NCBI GenBank assembly: GCA_030549335.1
Contig: CM060183.1
Coordinates: 20,596,552-20,660,551 of the forward strand
Direction: 5' to 3'
Length of the DNA: 64,000 bases
DNA from: Pontederia crassipes
Taxonomy: Eukaryota > Streptophyta > Magnoliopsida > Commelinales > Pontederiaceae
Within the stretch, counting starts at the first letter, position 1. Each line of letters opens with the position of its first letter. The translations under genes and the position numbers were made by a program. Below the pieces are notes generated by a model. It worked only from the letters and a program-made list of their open reading frames with translations. It had not been told where the DNA came from and did not search any database. This document shows, in pieces, positions 1 through 12,320 of this stretch.

Positions 1-743
1 AAAACTTCTTATTTATCTTGTAATAAGAAATTTATTCTTGCTTAAAGTTTGAGCTGTGAAAAATATTTTGATATACAATTAGCACACAAGTTAGTCTAAT
101 GGTAATAAATTATATTAAAATATTTTAATATGAGAAAAATACATATGTAAATTTATAAATTTACATAATTAGTGGATCTTAGTATAAAAAATTAAAACAA
201 CTTTAATTACTTAATGTCATGTCAAATAATTTAAATGATTATTTACTCTAAAATATTAATTCAATTCTACATGTACATATATAAATTACTTTTTTAAATT
301 ATCACCTCAATATTCGAAAAGTGACTGATGCCAAGAGTTTCTGCGCACCAGTCACGTATTAAAATCTCAACTCATTATCGTTCCGAACAACACGTCTAAC
401 TACGAAGTCTCACTCCATTATCGTTCGTCTACTTACGATCGATGAAGTTCCTAAAAATTTTTCCAAATTGATTCAAACTCAAGATATATGCTTACTTCCG
501 TTGGTTACGTAAATTATTTTTATATTTACACTTTTACACCGTGTATCCCTTTTAATATTGTACCGAGAACTCGTTAGTATTATTTGAAAAGTGAGAAAAC
601 CCTTTCATTTAAAAAAAAAAACGTTTTAAAGGAAAGATTTACAAAATTACCCCTATAGCAAAAAGGGGCAGAAACGAAAATGGGGCATCTCAAATTCTCA
701 ATCTAGGAAAAGTTCTCATCGCCGACTCCAACACAAACGCCGG
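1..743. other. AT-rich intergenic DNA, 3' flank of first J-domain gene
   Basis: No coding signal is seen. The stretch at 660-674 (AAAAAGGGGCAGAAA) recurs beyond the second J-domain gene at 4559-4573, so it is probably part of the duplicated 3' UTR. Around 311-450 there is weak resemblance to 4012-4110, possibly the outer part of the same duplication. Confidence 0.5.
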
Positions 744-1142
744 CTACCAGCACTGATCAGTCTCCCACCTCCTGGTGCGGAGCCCATCGCAGGGCTCAGC
801 GTTGACCGCCGGCGTTCGGCGGTGCCGGCGGAAGGTCGCGTCGTAGCGCGTCCTCTCGGCGGGGTCGGACAGCGTCTGGTACGCCCGGTGGATCTCCACG
901 AAGTCCGGGCCTTCCTCTGCGGCGGCCGGCGCCACGTCCGGATGGAACAGCTTCGCCATGGACCGGTAGGCCGACTTGATCTCCACGGCCGTCGCCGTCT
1001 CCCCCACCCTCAGCACCTCGTACAAGCTCCTCCTCGACCTCGTCTGCGGCGGCGGCGCCACCGCCATAGACATCCTGGGTCCGGTGCCGGAGAGGGCCCT
1101 GGGGAAGGAGATTCCGGCGGCCAAGAATGCAGCTCCCGACAT
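744..1142 (-). CDS. Plastid small J-domain chaperone (DnaJ 11-like), copy 1
   Basis: Predicted 132-residue type C (J-domain only) co-chaperone that would stimulate Hsp70 ATPase, probably in the chloroplast stroma. Seen: an N-terminal stretch rich in Ala, Ser, Arg and Pro (about residues 1-37), as in a transit peptide; a J-domain from about residue 39 to 103 beginning SLYEVLRV, with the HPD tripeptide in KLFHPDVAP; and the C-terminal RRWETDQCW, a signature I know from plant J11/J20-type proteins. The open frame runs on to an ATG at 1313, but a TATA box lies at 1269-1276, inside that extension, and the ATG at 1142 begins MSGAAF, matching MFGAAF of the paralogue; 1142 is therefore chosen. Intronless and GC-rich. 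Head-to-tail with its paralogue at 4629-5024. These genes are often stress-responsive; a heat-shock-like site lies at 1930-1944. Confidence 0.88.
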   Translation of the reverse strand: MSGAAFLAAGISFPRALSGTGPRMSMAVAPPPQTRSRRSLYEVLRVGETATAVEIKSAYRSMAKLFHPDVAPAAAEEGPDFVEIHRAYQTLSDPAERTRYDATFRRHRRTPAVNAEPCDGLRTRRWETDQCW

Positions 1143-1268
1143 CGACGATTGCAAGAGATTGGAAGAACAAGACAGGACAAGGAGACAGAACAAAGGGGGT
1201 GGGAATCGAGTGACGGATTCGAATGCTGTGGGTGATACGACTACGGTCGGAGGTCGCCGCCCACTTCG

Positions 1269-1276
1269 CTTTATAG
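1269..1276 (-). promoter_or_regulatory. TATA box of J-domain copy 1
   Basis: Minus-strand CTATAAAG lies 127 bp upstream of the ATG at 1142, which puts transcription start near 1240 and gives a leader of about 100 bp. It excludes the farther ATG at 1313. Confidence 0.6.
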
Positions 1277-1377
1277 ACACGGATTCGTGCGGCCCCACGA
1301 AGCCCAAAGACATGCGCGCGTCCGCTTAAGAATTCTCTATGCGTGAACGCAGTTGTCTTCCAGTTGGTTCTCGTTTT

Positions 1378-1498
1378 TAGGGGTGTACGGGAAAAAATCT
1401 AATCATCCAAAAAATCTATTCAAATTGAACAATTAAAACTCGAAAAAATTGAGAATTTTTTCTTCGAAAAAAATTGATCCGAACCACTTTCATCCATA
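1378..1498. mobile_element. Short hAT-like non-autonomous element (121 bp)
   Basis: Starts TAGGGGTGTACG and ends in the inverted CATCCATA. It is flanked by CTCGTTTT (1370-1377) and ATCGTTTT (1499-1506), an 8-bp target duplication with one mismatch, as expected for hAT. The interior is AT-rich with no ORF. The ends match the longer element at 8186-8843: both contain CTAATCATCC-like sequence near the start and CCGAACCACTTTCA near the end. Confidence 0.7.
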
Positions 1499-1506
1499 AT
1501 CGTTTT

Positions 1507-4500
1507 TTCAACTTATGTGTTTTTTTTTGTTTTAATTTATCATCTTTATCAAGTCAACGAATCTTTTATATACAATAGTAGGAAATACGTTAGTAAGGTT
1601 GCCATAGCTCTAATTAATTTGGTACCATTTCAAAGAGCTAAAGCTTTTTGCGTACAAGGATAAATTAAAAACACCAATAAATAGCTTTAATGAATTCAAT
1701 CAAATATAAGTAGTAGTTATAGTAAATACATTTTCTAGTGGAAATGTTATAACTTATAAGATTAACATCTAAAAATGATATGTGATAAAGAAAAGAAAAG
1801 AAAAGAAAACAATAGAATTAGGTGGTGCGAGAGTGTGTCGTACGCGGACAGCCGCGTGGAGTTTTTTTGTGAATCTGTGATTACTTTTTTGGGGTAGCGG
1901 CGAAGTCAAGCGAAAGGGAGTTCGGGAGCCCTTCTAGAAGACCATATAAACCTTCTAGAACACCTGAGGATGCCTGGTTAATATATGTAGTATTTTTTTT
2001 AAAAAAAGAAATATCTTAACTATTAACTATTATGCAATATATGTAGTATTTACTATTTACTTTAGAAGCAAAATGATGAATTATCATACTCATTATCCAT
2101 GTATTTACTATTTTTTTGGAATTATGTTATGTTAAGTTTAATTATTAAATCGTGAGATGTGTGTAAAGACATTAAGTTCAATATATAAGAAATTTACTCA
2201 ATCCTCAATTTGAGTTTGAAAATTGGATAAACTTAGTGATAATTATAATCAAATGATTTGATTAGAAGATAATAATGAAATATTAGTGGATAGTGGACTG
2301 ATTGAGATAATGTATAATTACATAATAATAAAGAGTACATAAGAATACAATTTACACTCATTTTTACATGCATCTCATAGTAATTATTGAATGGTACTAT
2401 TTTACAAAAAAAAACTTAATTATTTGATCAAATTTTTTATTTGTTATTTGAAATTATCACTTTTTTTTATATGTGTCATTCAGCTCCCAGAAGCTCACTT
2501 ATGACTCCATTAAGTGTGTAGGAAGTAATGAGTTTCCATCTTCTAGAAGATTTGAAAGAGTTAAATGAGAGTACAATTCCATTTTAAAGTTGTTTCCTTA
2601 GATTATTCATCGAGTTATCAATACAAATATTATTATAGGTTATTACTTCTGATTAATTCATCTTAAATGAGGAGTGTAAATCAAAACTTAAATTTTCTTG
2701 TAATAACAAAGGCTTCAACATTCCATATATTATTATTTGTAGAAAAGGATGGGGTCAGGAGTTCCCTTTTTTCCTTTGGTTAAATTAGGCGTGGAAGTAT
2801 AGGATCGGGTTTAAAAAATCATCCATTATATTTTGGGGTGATTTTTAATCTATAAAATCATTAACAAGAAAATACAAACCACCTTCTAATGGATCAAATT
2901 TTTAAGATGATTTTTTCGTAATTATATTTTTAAAATTAATATAAATATATTAATTATTATTATTAAATATAAAATATACTACTAAAATTTTAAATTTACC
3001 AAATTAGAGTTAGATATTGTGATAATAATATATTAAATTGTATGCAATAAAAATTATTATATCTATAATAAAAATGTTAACTTATGAATTAATTATATAA
3101 ATACAAATGAACTTTATATATTCTTATGTTTTTTTTTCCGAGTGGAGTCTTAATTACTTTAATGATTAATACGATAAACTTTTTTTTCCTTTTTAATAAC
3201 TTCGCGAAGGATATATTTCTCCACATTTTAACTGTTTTAAATAGGACTCAGATAGCCATTTGATTAATTGATAAAAATGTATTTAAAATACAATGTACTT
3301 TTTATTTCTTTTTCATTTAAGTTCTCTTACTTTTTTTTACTTTTCATTCTTAAATTAAGTAGTCACATATCTCCCTAAACTTGTAAATCTTTTCCATTTA
3401 ACATGATACTTTGTTCTATTAATTTTTATTTCTATTCGTATAGTTACATTTATACCCTCCATTTTAATTTGAATAAAATAAAAAAATAAATGGACAACTA
3501 TAATTTTTTTTATAAAATTTGATCCATTTGAAATGAATAATAACGATAAAAAGTGTTATTGCATAAATCACAAAATTTGAAGTTACTGTGGAACAAATAA
3601 AAAAAATTAAAATACATACTAAATAAGTGGTTATTTTTTAATTTAAAAGTTAAAGTGAAAATAGGACAAGAACTCAAAGAGATAAATAAAAATCGCTAAA
3701 AAAATTCAGGAAGGTTTTAAAAATTAAACCTTATATTTATTTATTCGGTGTTGAACTCTAGTTCTATTAACCATGAATTTTCAGAATTATTGTTGTCCTG
3801 ATGCCGTAACTATTTACATATTTTTCTATACGTGCTATTACGTGGATTTAGTGCACTTACGTATGGTTGAAATATGATAGAGATTATTTATTCACGTGCA
3901 TTATACTTATTTTATTATTAAAAAAATATGTAAGAAACATTAATATTTTTAAAATTATATTTAAACATTAAAGTACACCTACTTATTTATTTTTTTAATA
4001 ATAAATCATCAGTATCTGAAAAGCAACGTCGATTATCTAACTCGTACGACATTATTAAACGCATCACAAGTTGAAAGGTCGACTTACGATAAGATTGAGA
4101 CTCTCTTACTTAACTAAAGAATAATCACTCAACAGTCCACCCATCTCCGGTTGATTTCGATTCTTACTTCATAACTCATAAGCCCCATAAAAGAAACATA
4201 ATTGTGAGTTAAAAAGTACAATAATGCATGAATTTGCTTTTAAAAAATACACGCATTTAATAGAAGAACATCTAATAGCAAGGAGAATCAATTGAAATCG
4301 ATGTCCTAGTCCTAAATTATTTTGTTAGAGGACGTAATAAGTGACGAAAAATAAGACGAAACTAAAAGGTAAAGTTAACCATTTTTTTCTCTCTCCTTTA
4401 TTATATTTAATTTTATTTAAACCCATCGGATGGACTCAATTATTTCATTAAGAATTGAGATGAAGGTTTCCCCTCGCAATCAATAAAAAAAAAGTGAGGC

Positions 4501-4559
4501 AAAGTAAAGAAGCTGCTTCCCATTTAAAACTTGCAATTTACATTGTTTCATCTGGAAAA
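1507..4559. other. Intergenic DNA between the two J-domain genes
   Basis: About 3 kb of AT-rich DNA without coding signal. It holds the heat-shock-like sites at 1930-1960 and another TTCTAGAA palindrome near 2548-2557. The segment 4028-4110 (CGACATTATTAAACGCAT and neighbours) resembles 6090-6175 upstream of copy 2, a diverged dispersed repeat or duplication remnant. Confidence 0.4.
1930..1960. promoter_or_regulatory. Heat-shock-element-like palindromes upstream of J-domain copy 1
   Basis: CCTTCTAGAAGACCA at 1930-1944 and CCTTCTAGAA at 1951-1960 each contain nTTCnnGAAn, the minimal heat-shock factor site. The first 15 bp reappear with one change at 5789-5803, upstream of the paralogue. Distance to the ATG is 788 bp here and 765 bp there. 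Regulation by heat is inferred, not shown. Confidence 0.45.
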
Positions 4560-4628
4560 AAAAAGGGGCAGAAAAAAACAAGAAATAAAAAAAAAAGTGA
4601 AAAAAGGATCCGACGCGCGGCGCGGTGC

Positions 4629-5024
4629 CTACCAACACTGATCAGTCTCCCACCTCCTGGTGGGGCGCGGGCGCCCATCGTAGGCGGCGGCGAACGCCGG
4701 CGGCCAGTGGCCACGACGGACGTCCGCGTCGTATCGCGCCCTCTCGGCGGGGTCGGACAGCGTCCGGTAGGCCCGGTGGATTTCCACGAAATCCGGGCCT
4801 TTCTTCCCGGCGGCCGGCGCCACGTCCGGGTGGAACAGCTTCGCCATGGACCGGTAGGCCGCCTTGATCTCCGCGGCCGTCGCCGTCTCCCGCACCCTCA
4901 GCACCTCGTACAAGGTCCTCAACCTCGCCGGTGATGGCGGCTCCACCACCATCGACATCCTCGGTCCGCGGTCGGCAAGGGCCCTGGGGAGGGAGACTCC
5001 GGCGAAGAACGCAGCTCCGAACAT
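4629..5024 (-). CDS. Plastid small J-domain chaperone (DnaJ 11-like), copy 2
   Basis: Predicted 131-residue paralogue of the gene at 744-1142 with the same architecture: a basic, Ala-rich probable transit peptide, a J-domain from about residue 38 (TLYEVLRVRETATAAEIKAA) with HPD, and the conserved C-terminus RRWETDQCW. Two in-frame ATGs compete, at 5033 and 5024; 5024 (MFGAAFF) aligns with the start of copy 1. Intronless and GC-rich. The two proteins differ mostly in the transit peptide and in the linker after the J-domain (here RRGHWPPAFAAAYDGRP, longer and Ala-rich); the J-domain core is nearly the same. The TATA box at 5124-5132 and 3' flank similarity show the duplication covered more than the coding region. 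Likely role as for copy 1: Hsp70 co-chaperone in plastids. Confidence 0.88.
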   Translation of the reverse strand: MFGAAFFAGVSLPRALADRGPRMSMVVEPPSPARLRTLYEVLRVRETATAAEIKAAYRSMAKLFHPDVAPAAGKKGPDFVEIHRAYRTLSDPAERARYDADVRRGHWPPAFAAAYDGRPRPTRRWETDQCW

Positions 5025-5123
5025 ATCGTACAATGGCCGACGGGGTGTTGCTTCTTAGCAGGACAAGACGAGAGATCAGAGAAGGGCGGGGATGATGCGA
5101 AGGAGAGACCCAGTTCGTGCATT

Positions 5124-5132
5124 TATTTATAT
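5124..5132 (-). promoter_or_regulatory. TATA box of J-domain copy 2
   Basis: Minus-strand ATATAAATA about 100 bp upstream of the ATG at 5024 implies transcription start near 5095 and a leader of about 70 bp. Confidence 0.6.
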
Positions 5133-7113
5133 GGCGAGGAGAGAGAGAGAGACAAGAAATCTTTGGAGACGCGAAGGCATGTGCGGTCTACTGCATGTCC
5201 CAGAGTACGTGCACTCTCTCTATTTCTTTTACATGGCAGGGTTGACGGGCCTACGTATAATTAGGACAAAAGATAAATTAAATTTTTTATTATGTATTTT
5301 AGTTTTTTTATTATTATCTTATAATATGAAGTTGTATTGTCATAAAAAATTCCAAAAGTCCGAAGAATCTACTTGATAGAAAAAAAAACTCTTAGAGATT
5401 TTTAATGTTTTTTTTATCATTTTACTTCAAATATATTTTGATATATTCATATTTGTATTTATTTATTTTTTGTTGATTACAATGGAAGATCAGAATAAAA
5501 GTCAAATAATGATCAGTCATATTATTGATTAATATTTATACTTTTTTACGCTTATAGTATCGTATATCACGTTAATTAGAAAAGAGATACCGTAATCCTT
5601 AAAATCTCACATTATTGAGAACGTGATAATTTAGTTGTCAAAATTATTTACTACTAAAAATGCAAAATCCCGTATTGTCATTTACGATTTAGAATAGAAA
5701 ACAGTGATATGCTACTTGTTGACTGATATTTTTAAAATATGGAATTGATCGCCCAAAAAAATCATAATAGGACAAAGACAAAGCGAAACCTTCTGGAAGA
5801 CCAAATTAAGCCAAGTGTGCTCACATGTCTAGCGTTCGTCAAGAATCTATTTTTATTTTAATATCATGGATCATTATTACTTATTTACTTGGCGCATAAA
5901 GCCATATATATATATATATATATACAATTATATGTATATAAAATTAATTGTGACGGAGATTACAATGAACTCTATAGAAAACAAACCGGGCGATGGAATG
6001 GGAGGACGTTTCTCAATCGCAAGTGATCTTTGTTTTTCTTTTTCCTCCTTTTACGTCTTTTCTTTTTTCAGTAGTCAACCTCCTTCAAAGCGGTTGTCGA
6101 CTATTCAATTCACGTGACATTATTAAATGCACTAATCATATGTTAGAAGGTCGATGTATTATCAAGCTCAAATAATTTAATAAAATTGTTTCTAGTCGTA
6201 TACCTAGTAGTGACAGATAAAACTCTTAACAAAATTTTTTTACTTTCATAAAAACTCAAACTCCATTTAGATTTTCAATTTGGCTTTCACTGTTCACGTA
6301 AAACTCGTATTGTTGCTGACAGAAGCAGCTCATAAAACAATAAGTACATGAAAAGGAACGAAGAAAAAGTAAGATGAGTTATTAATTAATTAAATATTAA
6401 AAACCACAATGTCATCGATTCCGTCTAATTGACAAAGAAAAAATGATCAAATTTGGTTGTCGCAGCTGATTAATTCACTTTAGTTAGTAATCTCAATTGA
6501 ATTTTTGAAATGACCGATTTGTAGAATTTATCATATCCTGCTCTCAACCGAATATTGACCTAACAATTTTGGATGCCGGTAAAAAAAAAAAGAAAGATAA
6601 ATAATCCCTTGAATCCTTCAATCATAGGAATATGTTATTTTATTATTATTTGAATAGTTCACTTTGAATTAATTGCAAAGCATGATAAATTTTTTACAAG
6701 GTTAATGAATACGTAGGGCACTTCGTACTATATCTCAATGTAAAACTATTATTTTTTTATTATTTATTTAATTTAATAATTATAATTATTATTAAATTCA
6801 TAAATTGATATATACTTTTAAGATGAAATTATATATGTTTATTAAAATAATTTGATAATAAAAAATACAATCTAAGATTAAATAAACTATAATAATTGAA
6901 TAGACATATTTATTAACCTGACTTGATCACAATCATATGATCTTCATCTTAATCATTATTTATTATCTAACATGTATTTTAAATTAATACATAATTATTT
7001 TATTAACTTAATAAATAAAATTAATATTCTACACTCATCAAATGCTCTACTTATATATTTTTTGTAAAAGAATATTGGGATGAGTTAGCTCCGTCGTTCT
7101 AACCTTGGGAGTT
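5133..7113. other. AT-rich intergenic DNA
   Basis: No supported gene. It holds the promoter region of J-domain copy 2, a short (AT)n tract at 5903-5924, and a segment at 6090-6175 that resembles 4028-4110. Confidence 0.4.
5789..5803. promoter_or_regulatory. Heat-shock-element-like site upstream of J-domain copy 2
   Basis: CCTTCTGGAAGACCA, one base different from 1930-1944. Both copies are preceded by GCGAAA (adjacent here, about 15 bp away in copy 1). It lies 765 bp upstream of the ATG. Retention of this block amid otherwise diverged sequence suggests a functional distal element. Confidence 0.45.
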
Positions 7114-7570
7114 GGGACGCCCGTTTGGATGAAGGATATCTTTTGAAGAATAAGAAATTTTATTCATGAGAATATAATATTCTTCTTATATTCTTATTCT
7201 GTCATTTGTTTGGTCCGACATGAATAAATTTTAAATATATTTTATTTTATAATATAAATATTTTATTATAAATACTTGACATTTAATCATTATTATTATT
7301 ATAAAAATAATAATATAATAATATATGGTTAAATTATAAAAAAAATAAAAGAAATGGTAAAAAAATGAAAACGGTTAGTATGCATTCTTTCATTTTGATG
7401 AAATACAAATTTCACTGTTTGAAAGAATATAATGGTGATTTCACGAATTTCAAGATGATTTCATTTAAAATACATTTTTATCATCATATCCTTATTCTCC
7501 TATCTATTTGACAATATTCATTAGAATATGCATCTATTCCTTACTTTTTCCTGCAAGCAAACGACCTCCT
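7114..7570. mobile_element. MITE-like element with imperfect terminal inverted repeats
   Basis: The left end GGGACGCCCGTTTGGATGAA and the inverted right end AGGAGGTCGTTTGCTTGCAG match imperfectly over about 25 bp. The interior is AT-rich and partly palindromic, with repeated GAATATA/TATATTC-type segments. No clean target duplication was found, so the superfamily (PIF/Harbinger or hAT) is open. Confidence 0.4.
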
Positions 7571-7619
7571 AATTGTACATATAAAATTTGAACTAGTCTT
7601 CTAGAAAGTTGCATATGAA

Positions 7620-8060
7620 TAGGGAATAACTTTCCTTGTGGGAACTGGACAAGGCAATATCAGAGATGCATGTGGCCTTGTGGCCACCACACATGAGAGT
7701 TGCCCCATGGCCCCATATAATCAAATCGTCCAGGGCCATCTCAATTCTCAAAATCTCATAATTAATGTGTGGATATTGGCAACTTAAACTTGTAGATGGC
7801 TTCCGAAGTTGTCATGTACACATACACGTTGGCAACTTAAACTTTGGCAGCCAGCAGGAAGATGGGAACTGCACAAAGATTTTGAGGAGATGGTGCTGTG
7901 GAATTCCAAAGACGTCCTGTCAGTTAGACCTTTGTCCACTTTGTTATTATTCTTCAGCGACTCTTTGTAGAGGGGACTTTTATTAGCTTCTGGAGAATCG
8001 TGGGGGCTTGTCCATGTCTTCTTTTTGTATGCAGACATTACATTCTACAGGGAGACCAAA
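7620..8060. other. Moderately GC-rich unexplained segment
   Basis: Base composition here is closer to transcribed DNA than the surroundings, but no frame shows a recognisable protein. TTGGCAACTTAAACTT occurs twice, near 7778 and 7831. A non-coding transcript, an old gene fragment or a transposon piece are all possible. Confidence 0.25.
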
Positions 8061-8185
8061 TTTGACTTGAAGAGGTGACAAAAAAAAAAAAAGCCAAACA
8101 GGAAATTGAATGGTTTTGTCTAGTGATTGTTCTTAATGTTGGACTCGCTTCTTTGTGGCATTTGCCTTCGAGATAGCCTTTCAGT

Positions 8186-8843
8186 TAGGGGTGTAAGAAA
8201 AAATTTACTCATCCGAAAAATTTTAACCAAACCAAAAAATCGATCCGTAAAAATTGTAAATTGAAACTTTCATTAAAAAATAAGTTGGTTTTTTAAAATA
8301 ATTAAAATCACACATTTAAATTAGGGCTCCTAAAAAAAATGAAGAGACCCAACTTGAACCAAATATATTTTTATAAAATATTATAATTAAAATAATATCT
8401 CAATTTTCAAATAATATTTCACAGTTTTACATTTTTTTATCCATATTTATTCGATTAAGTATATTGTTGATCTATTATGTTATAGTTAAACTTGAATATC
8501 ATCAAGTTATTAATCTATTTTAATAAAATTTGTATAAAAATTGACTATAATTTTTTTAATTATAATATGATAATATGATAGTTTACTTTTTTTTATGAAC
8601 TTAGAGTTAAATATTAATTTGTTAAAATATAGGTTCTGATGTATTTAATGTCTATTAATGTTTTTAAAAATATTATTTTAAGTAGGTCTCCAACTCGAAA
8701 AAAAATGAGAATGCCTAGGTCGGTTTTTCTTCTCCGAAATTTTTTTAGGATGATTTTTTTACGCTTTACAAAAGCATCCAAAATTTAAAGATCAATTTTT
8801 TTTCAACGCAAAAATCAAACCACCCGAACCACTTTCACTCCTA
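8186..8843. mobile_element. hAT-like non-autonomous element (658 bp)
   Basis: Starts TAGGGGTGTAAG and ends in the inverted CTTTCACTCCTA. The flanks are CTTTCAGT (8178-8185) and CTTCCAAT (8844-8851), an 8-bp duplication with two mismatches. The ends match the 121-bp element at 1378-1498, so both belong to one family that differs in internal length. The interior is AT-rich without ORFs. Confidence 0.65.
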
Positions 8844-8851
8844 CTTCCAAT

Positions 8852-10195
<1,344 letters not shown>

Positions 10196-10626
10196 CTTCT
10201 CCTCTCCTCATCCGTCAAGTGAGGAGGAAATGTGCGGTTCAACCGTGAATTGGCGTGGTTGTGCAAGATGGAAGCAATCGGCTTTCGACTTTTTCCCTTC
10301 GTAGTTCGGGCGAGATGGAAGCGGATGCCACGTGACTTCTACCCTAACGTGTGCTCTCTCATCTAACAGATCAAAGGATCCTTGGATCCCCTGGCTTGCT
10401 GCCCTTCATTGTCGGAATAAGGTAGATCATGACTTCTTCTGCCCTAACCAACATGATGCGGTTGAAGAAGGACGACTATGGAACAAACGCGTTGAAGGCT
10501 CAACGAATAGATTGAAGGATCTGACGAACATACCGGCCGATCCGAAGAATAAATCCAAGGCTGATCCCGTTGTCCTTATCCTCTCTCTTGTAATGTCCCC
10601 TTCCCTTCCCTTCTCCTCTTCTTTTT

Positions 10627-11700
10627 GTTTTATATGCCCATCTACTTCGTACCTAAATCCATTCCTCCATCTCCAACTCGCAGTAGTGAGTAGCAAATGA
10701 CCTCCTGCAGCGAAGGGCGAAGGACTTGCACTTCAACTCTGGTCGAGTGTGCTCCTATCCCCCTCTGCTCTTATTTTTGTTTGGATGCCCTTCTCCTTTT
10801 CTAGGGTTTTCTTCTTATGTCTATTATTTGGTCAGATGGCCATGGGGTAAGGGTTTAGGGTGTGACTCCTCATCTTCTACTTGTCAGTTGACCCTTCTCC
10901 TCTTCCTGCCATAAATTATGGAGATAATTGCATCATAAACTGCCGATGAAGATGCATAAAACATGACTGCTTATGTTTTTGTTTAACTTGTATACGTGCA
11001 TAGGAGACAATCCACTTAATCGTTCAAAGATGTATAAAATCTTAAGCCCATGAGTTGATAGATGTCCCTATGATCCATGTTAATTTGACCAAACCTTCTG
11101 CTCTCATTCATGTTAGAGACCAGAACCCCTTGTTTGTCAAGTAATCTAAAATTTGGTTCTGACTTTTACATGTTGGTGTATGTTTCCTTCATATGCATAG
11201 AACATGACGGTATGGTTTAGCACAATGTTATCTATCGTATACTTTTATTTCCTAATAATTATACTTATCCCACTCGTATAGTTTGTGGATATACAAGATG
11301 AAACTTGAATTTATTGTCAACATGTAGCAGTAGTACGAACATCTTGAATTGAACTGAATTTTGGTCATAGATTTTATGATGATCTGTTTTATGGGGTGAG
11401 TTTTAAATTTATAATTTTTTTATTGCATTATAAGTAGAAACTAGTGTATCTAAATTATGTTTTATTATACAGCGAGAACTAGCGTGCAAAATTTTCAAGT
11501 GGATGGATCCATTATTTGGGCCAGGACCTACTCAAGTGATTAGCGACTTATTACACAAGGTTGATATCAAAGATGAAATTGTGATTAATAGTGACAGAAT
11601 TAAAGATGAAATCATCGTTAATAGGGACGGTATCAATGTATTTTGTAAACTTTTTATTGTAGTAGTTGGATTTGTAGCCATGTGGTTCATGTTTATGTAA
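10627..11700 (+). pseudogene. Possible small GRF zinc-finger/membrane protein gene or remnant
   Basis: Uncertain gene. A TATA-like GTTTTATATG at about 10627 precedes an ATG at 10697 (MTSCSEGRRTCTSTL...), whose frame closes after about 36 codons. A T-rich, intron-like region follows, with an acceptor TTATTATACAG ending at 11472. The next frame reads RELACKIFKWMDPLFGPGPT, then a short duplicated motif (IKDEIVINSD / IKDEIIVNRD) and a final hydrophobic helix, VFCKLFIVVVGFVAMWF, with its stop at 11700. Cys followed by IFKWMDP resembles the end of a GRF-type zinc finger, and plant GRF proteins often end in one membrane helix. The expected upstream Cys residues and the NPGRRF-like core were not found, so this may be a truncated copy. 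A simple uncharacterised ORF at 11503-11700 is the alternative. Confidence 0.3.
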
Positions 11701-12002
11701 GTAGTTGGAGTAAATGATATCTATGTTTATGTATAAATGTTCATGTTTATTGTAGTAGTTGGAATTGTACCAGTGAATTTTGAGTTCATGGTTTCGTAAG
11801 CTCTAAACTCAAGTTTGTTTGCTTTGAGTTCATGTTTATGTAGCAATATTATCTCTGCACTTTTCTGTTTTCCTTTATCTATATAATTTGTGTTATCACT
11901 TTTTTCTTATTTATTGAAGCATGGAATACTACTATGTGGACATAAACACCTTCATCGTTAGACATAAACGCCTTCATCGTCTCCATTACTTGCTCCAAAC
12001 CT

Positions 12003-12320
12003 TCACAGGTCCCTAGTAGCAATCTTCGACAACTCTACATTTTCATAGATCCTACATCCAGTGAGCAATGAACCCCAAACAGAAGCGAGAGATTTCATGG
12101 GCATCTTATGAACTAGTCTCGTTGCGTCATCCAACCTTCCAACTAAGACAAACATGACAACCGCACAATTGTAATGTTCATGTGCGCCCTTATACTCAAC
12201 ATCCATTCGATAAAGAAGCATCCGTCCATCTTCAACGAGTCCTACATGAGCACAAGCATTGAACACCGTCACGACCTTGAATATACACCCACAAATAGCT
12301 TGGGAAATTCTCCTCGATAT
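12003..12320 (-). pseudogene. PPR protein fragment (last repeats and start of E domain)
   Basis: The minus-strand frame reads VVTVFNACAHVGLVEDGR, a gap, EHYNCAVVMFVLVGRLDDA, KMPMKSLASVWGSLLTGCRI, then ENVELSKIA. This is the classic end of a PLS-type pentatricopeptide protein (organellar RNA editing or processing): the S motif, then the MP..W..LL..CR signature leading into the E domain. About 100 residues remain of a family usually 500-900 residues long; no other repeats, E+ or DYW domain follow. It is a gene fragment, lying about 600 bp from a decayed MULE transposase on the same strand, which may have captured it. Confidence 0.7.

Noticed and set aside
1143-1313. 57-residue N-terminal extension of J-domain copy 1
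   Set aside because: The TATA box at 1269-1276 lies inside it, and the paralogue starts at the equivalent of 1142.
7620-8060. MicroRNA or trans-acting siRNA precursor
   Set aside because: No conserved plant microRNA sequence that I remember and no long hairpin were found there or in 61960-62860.
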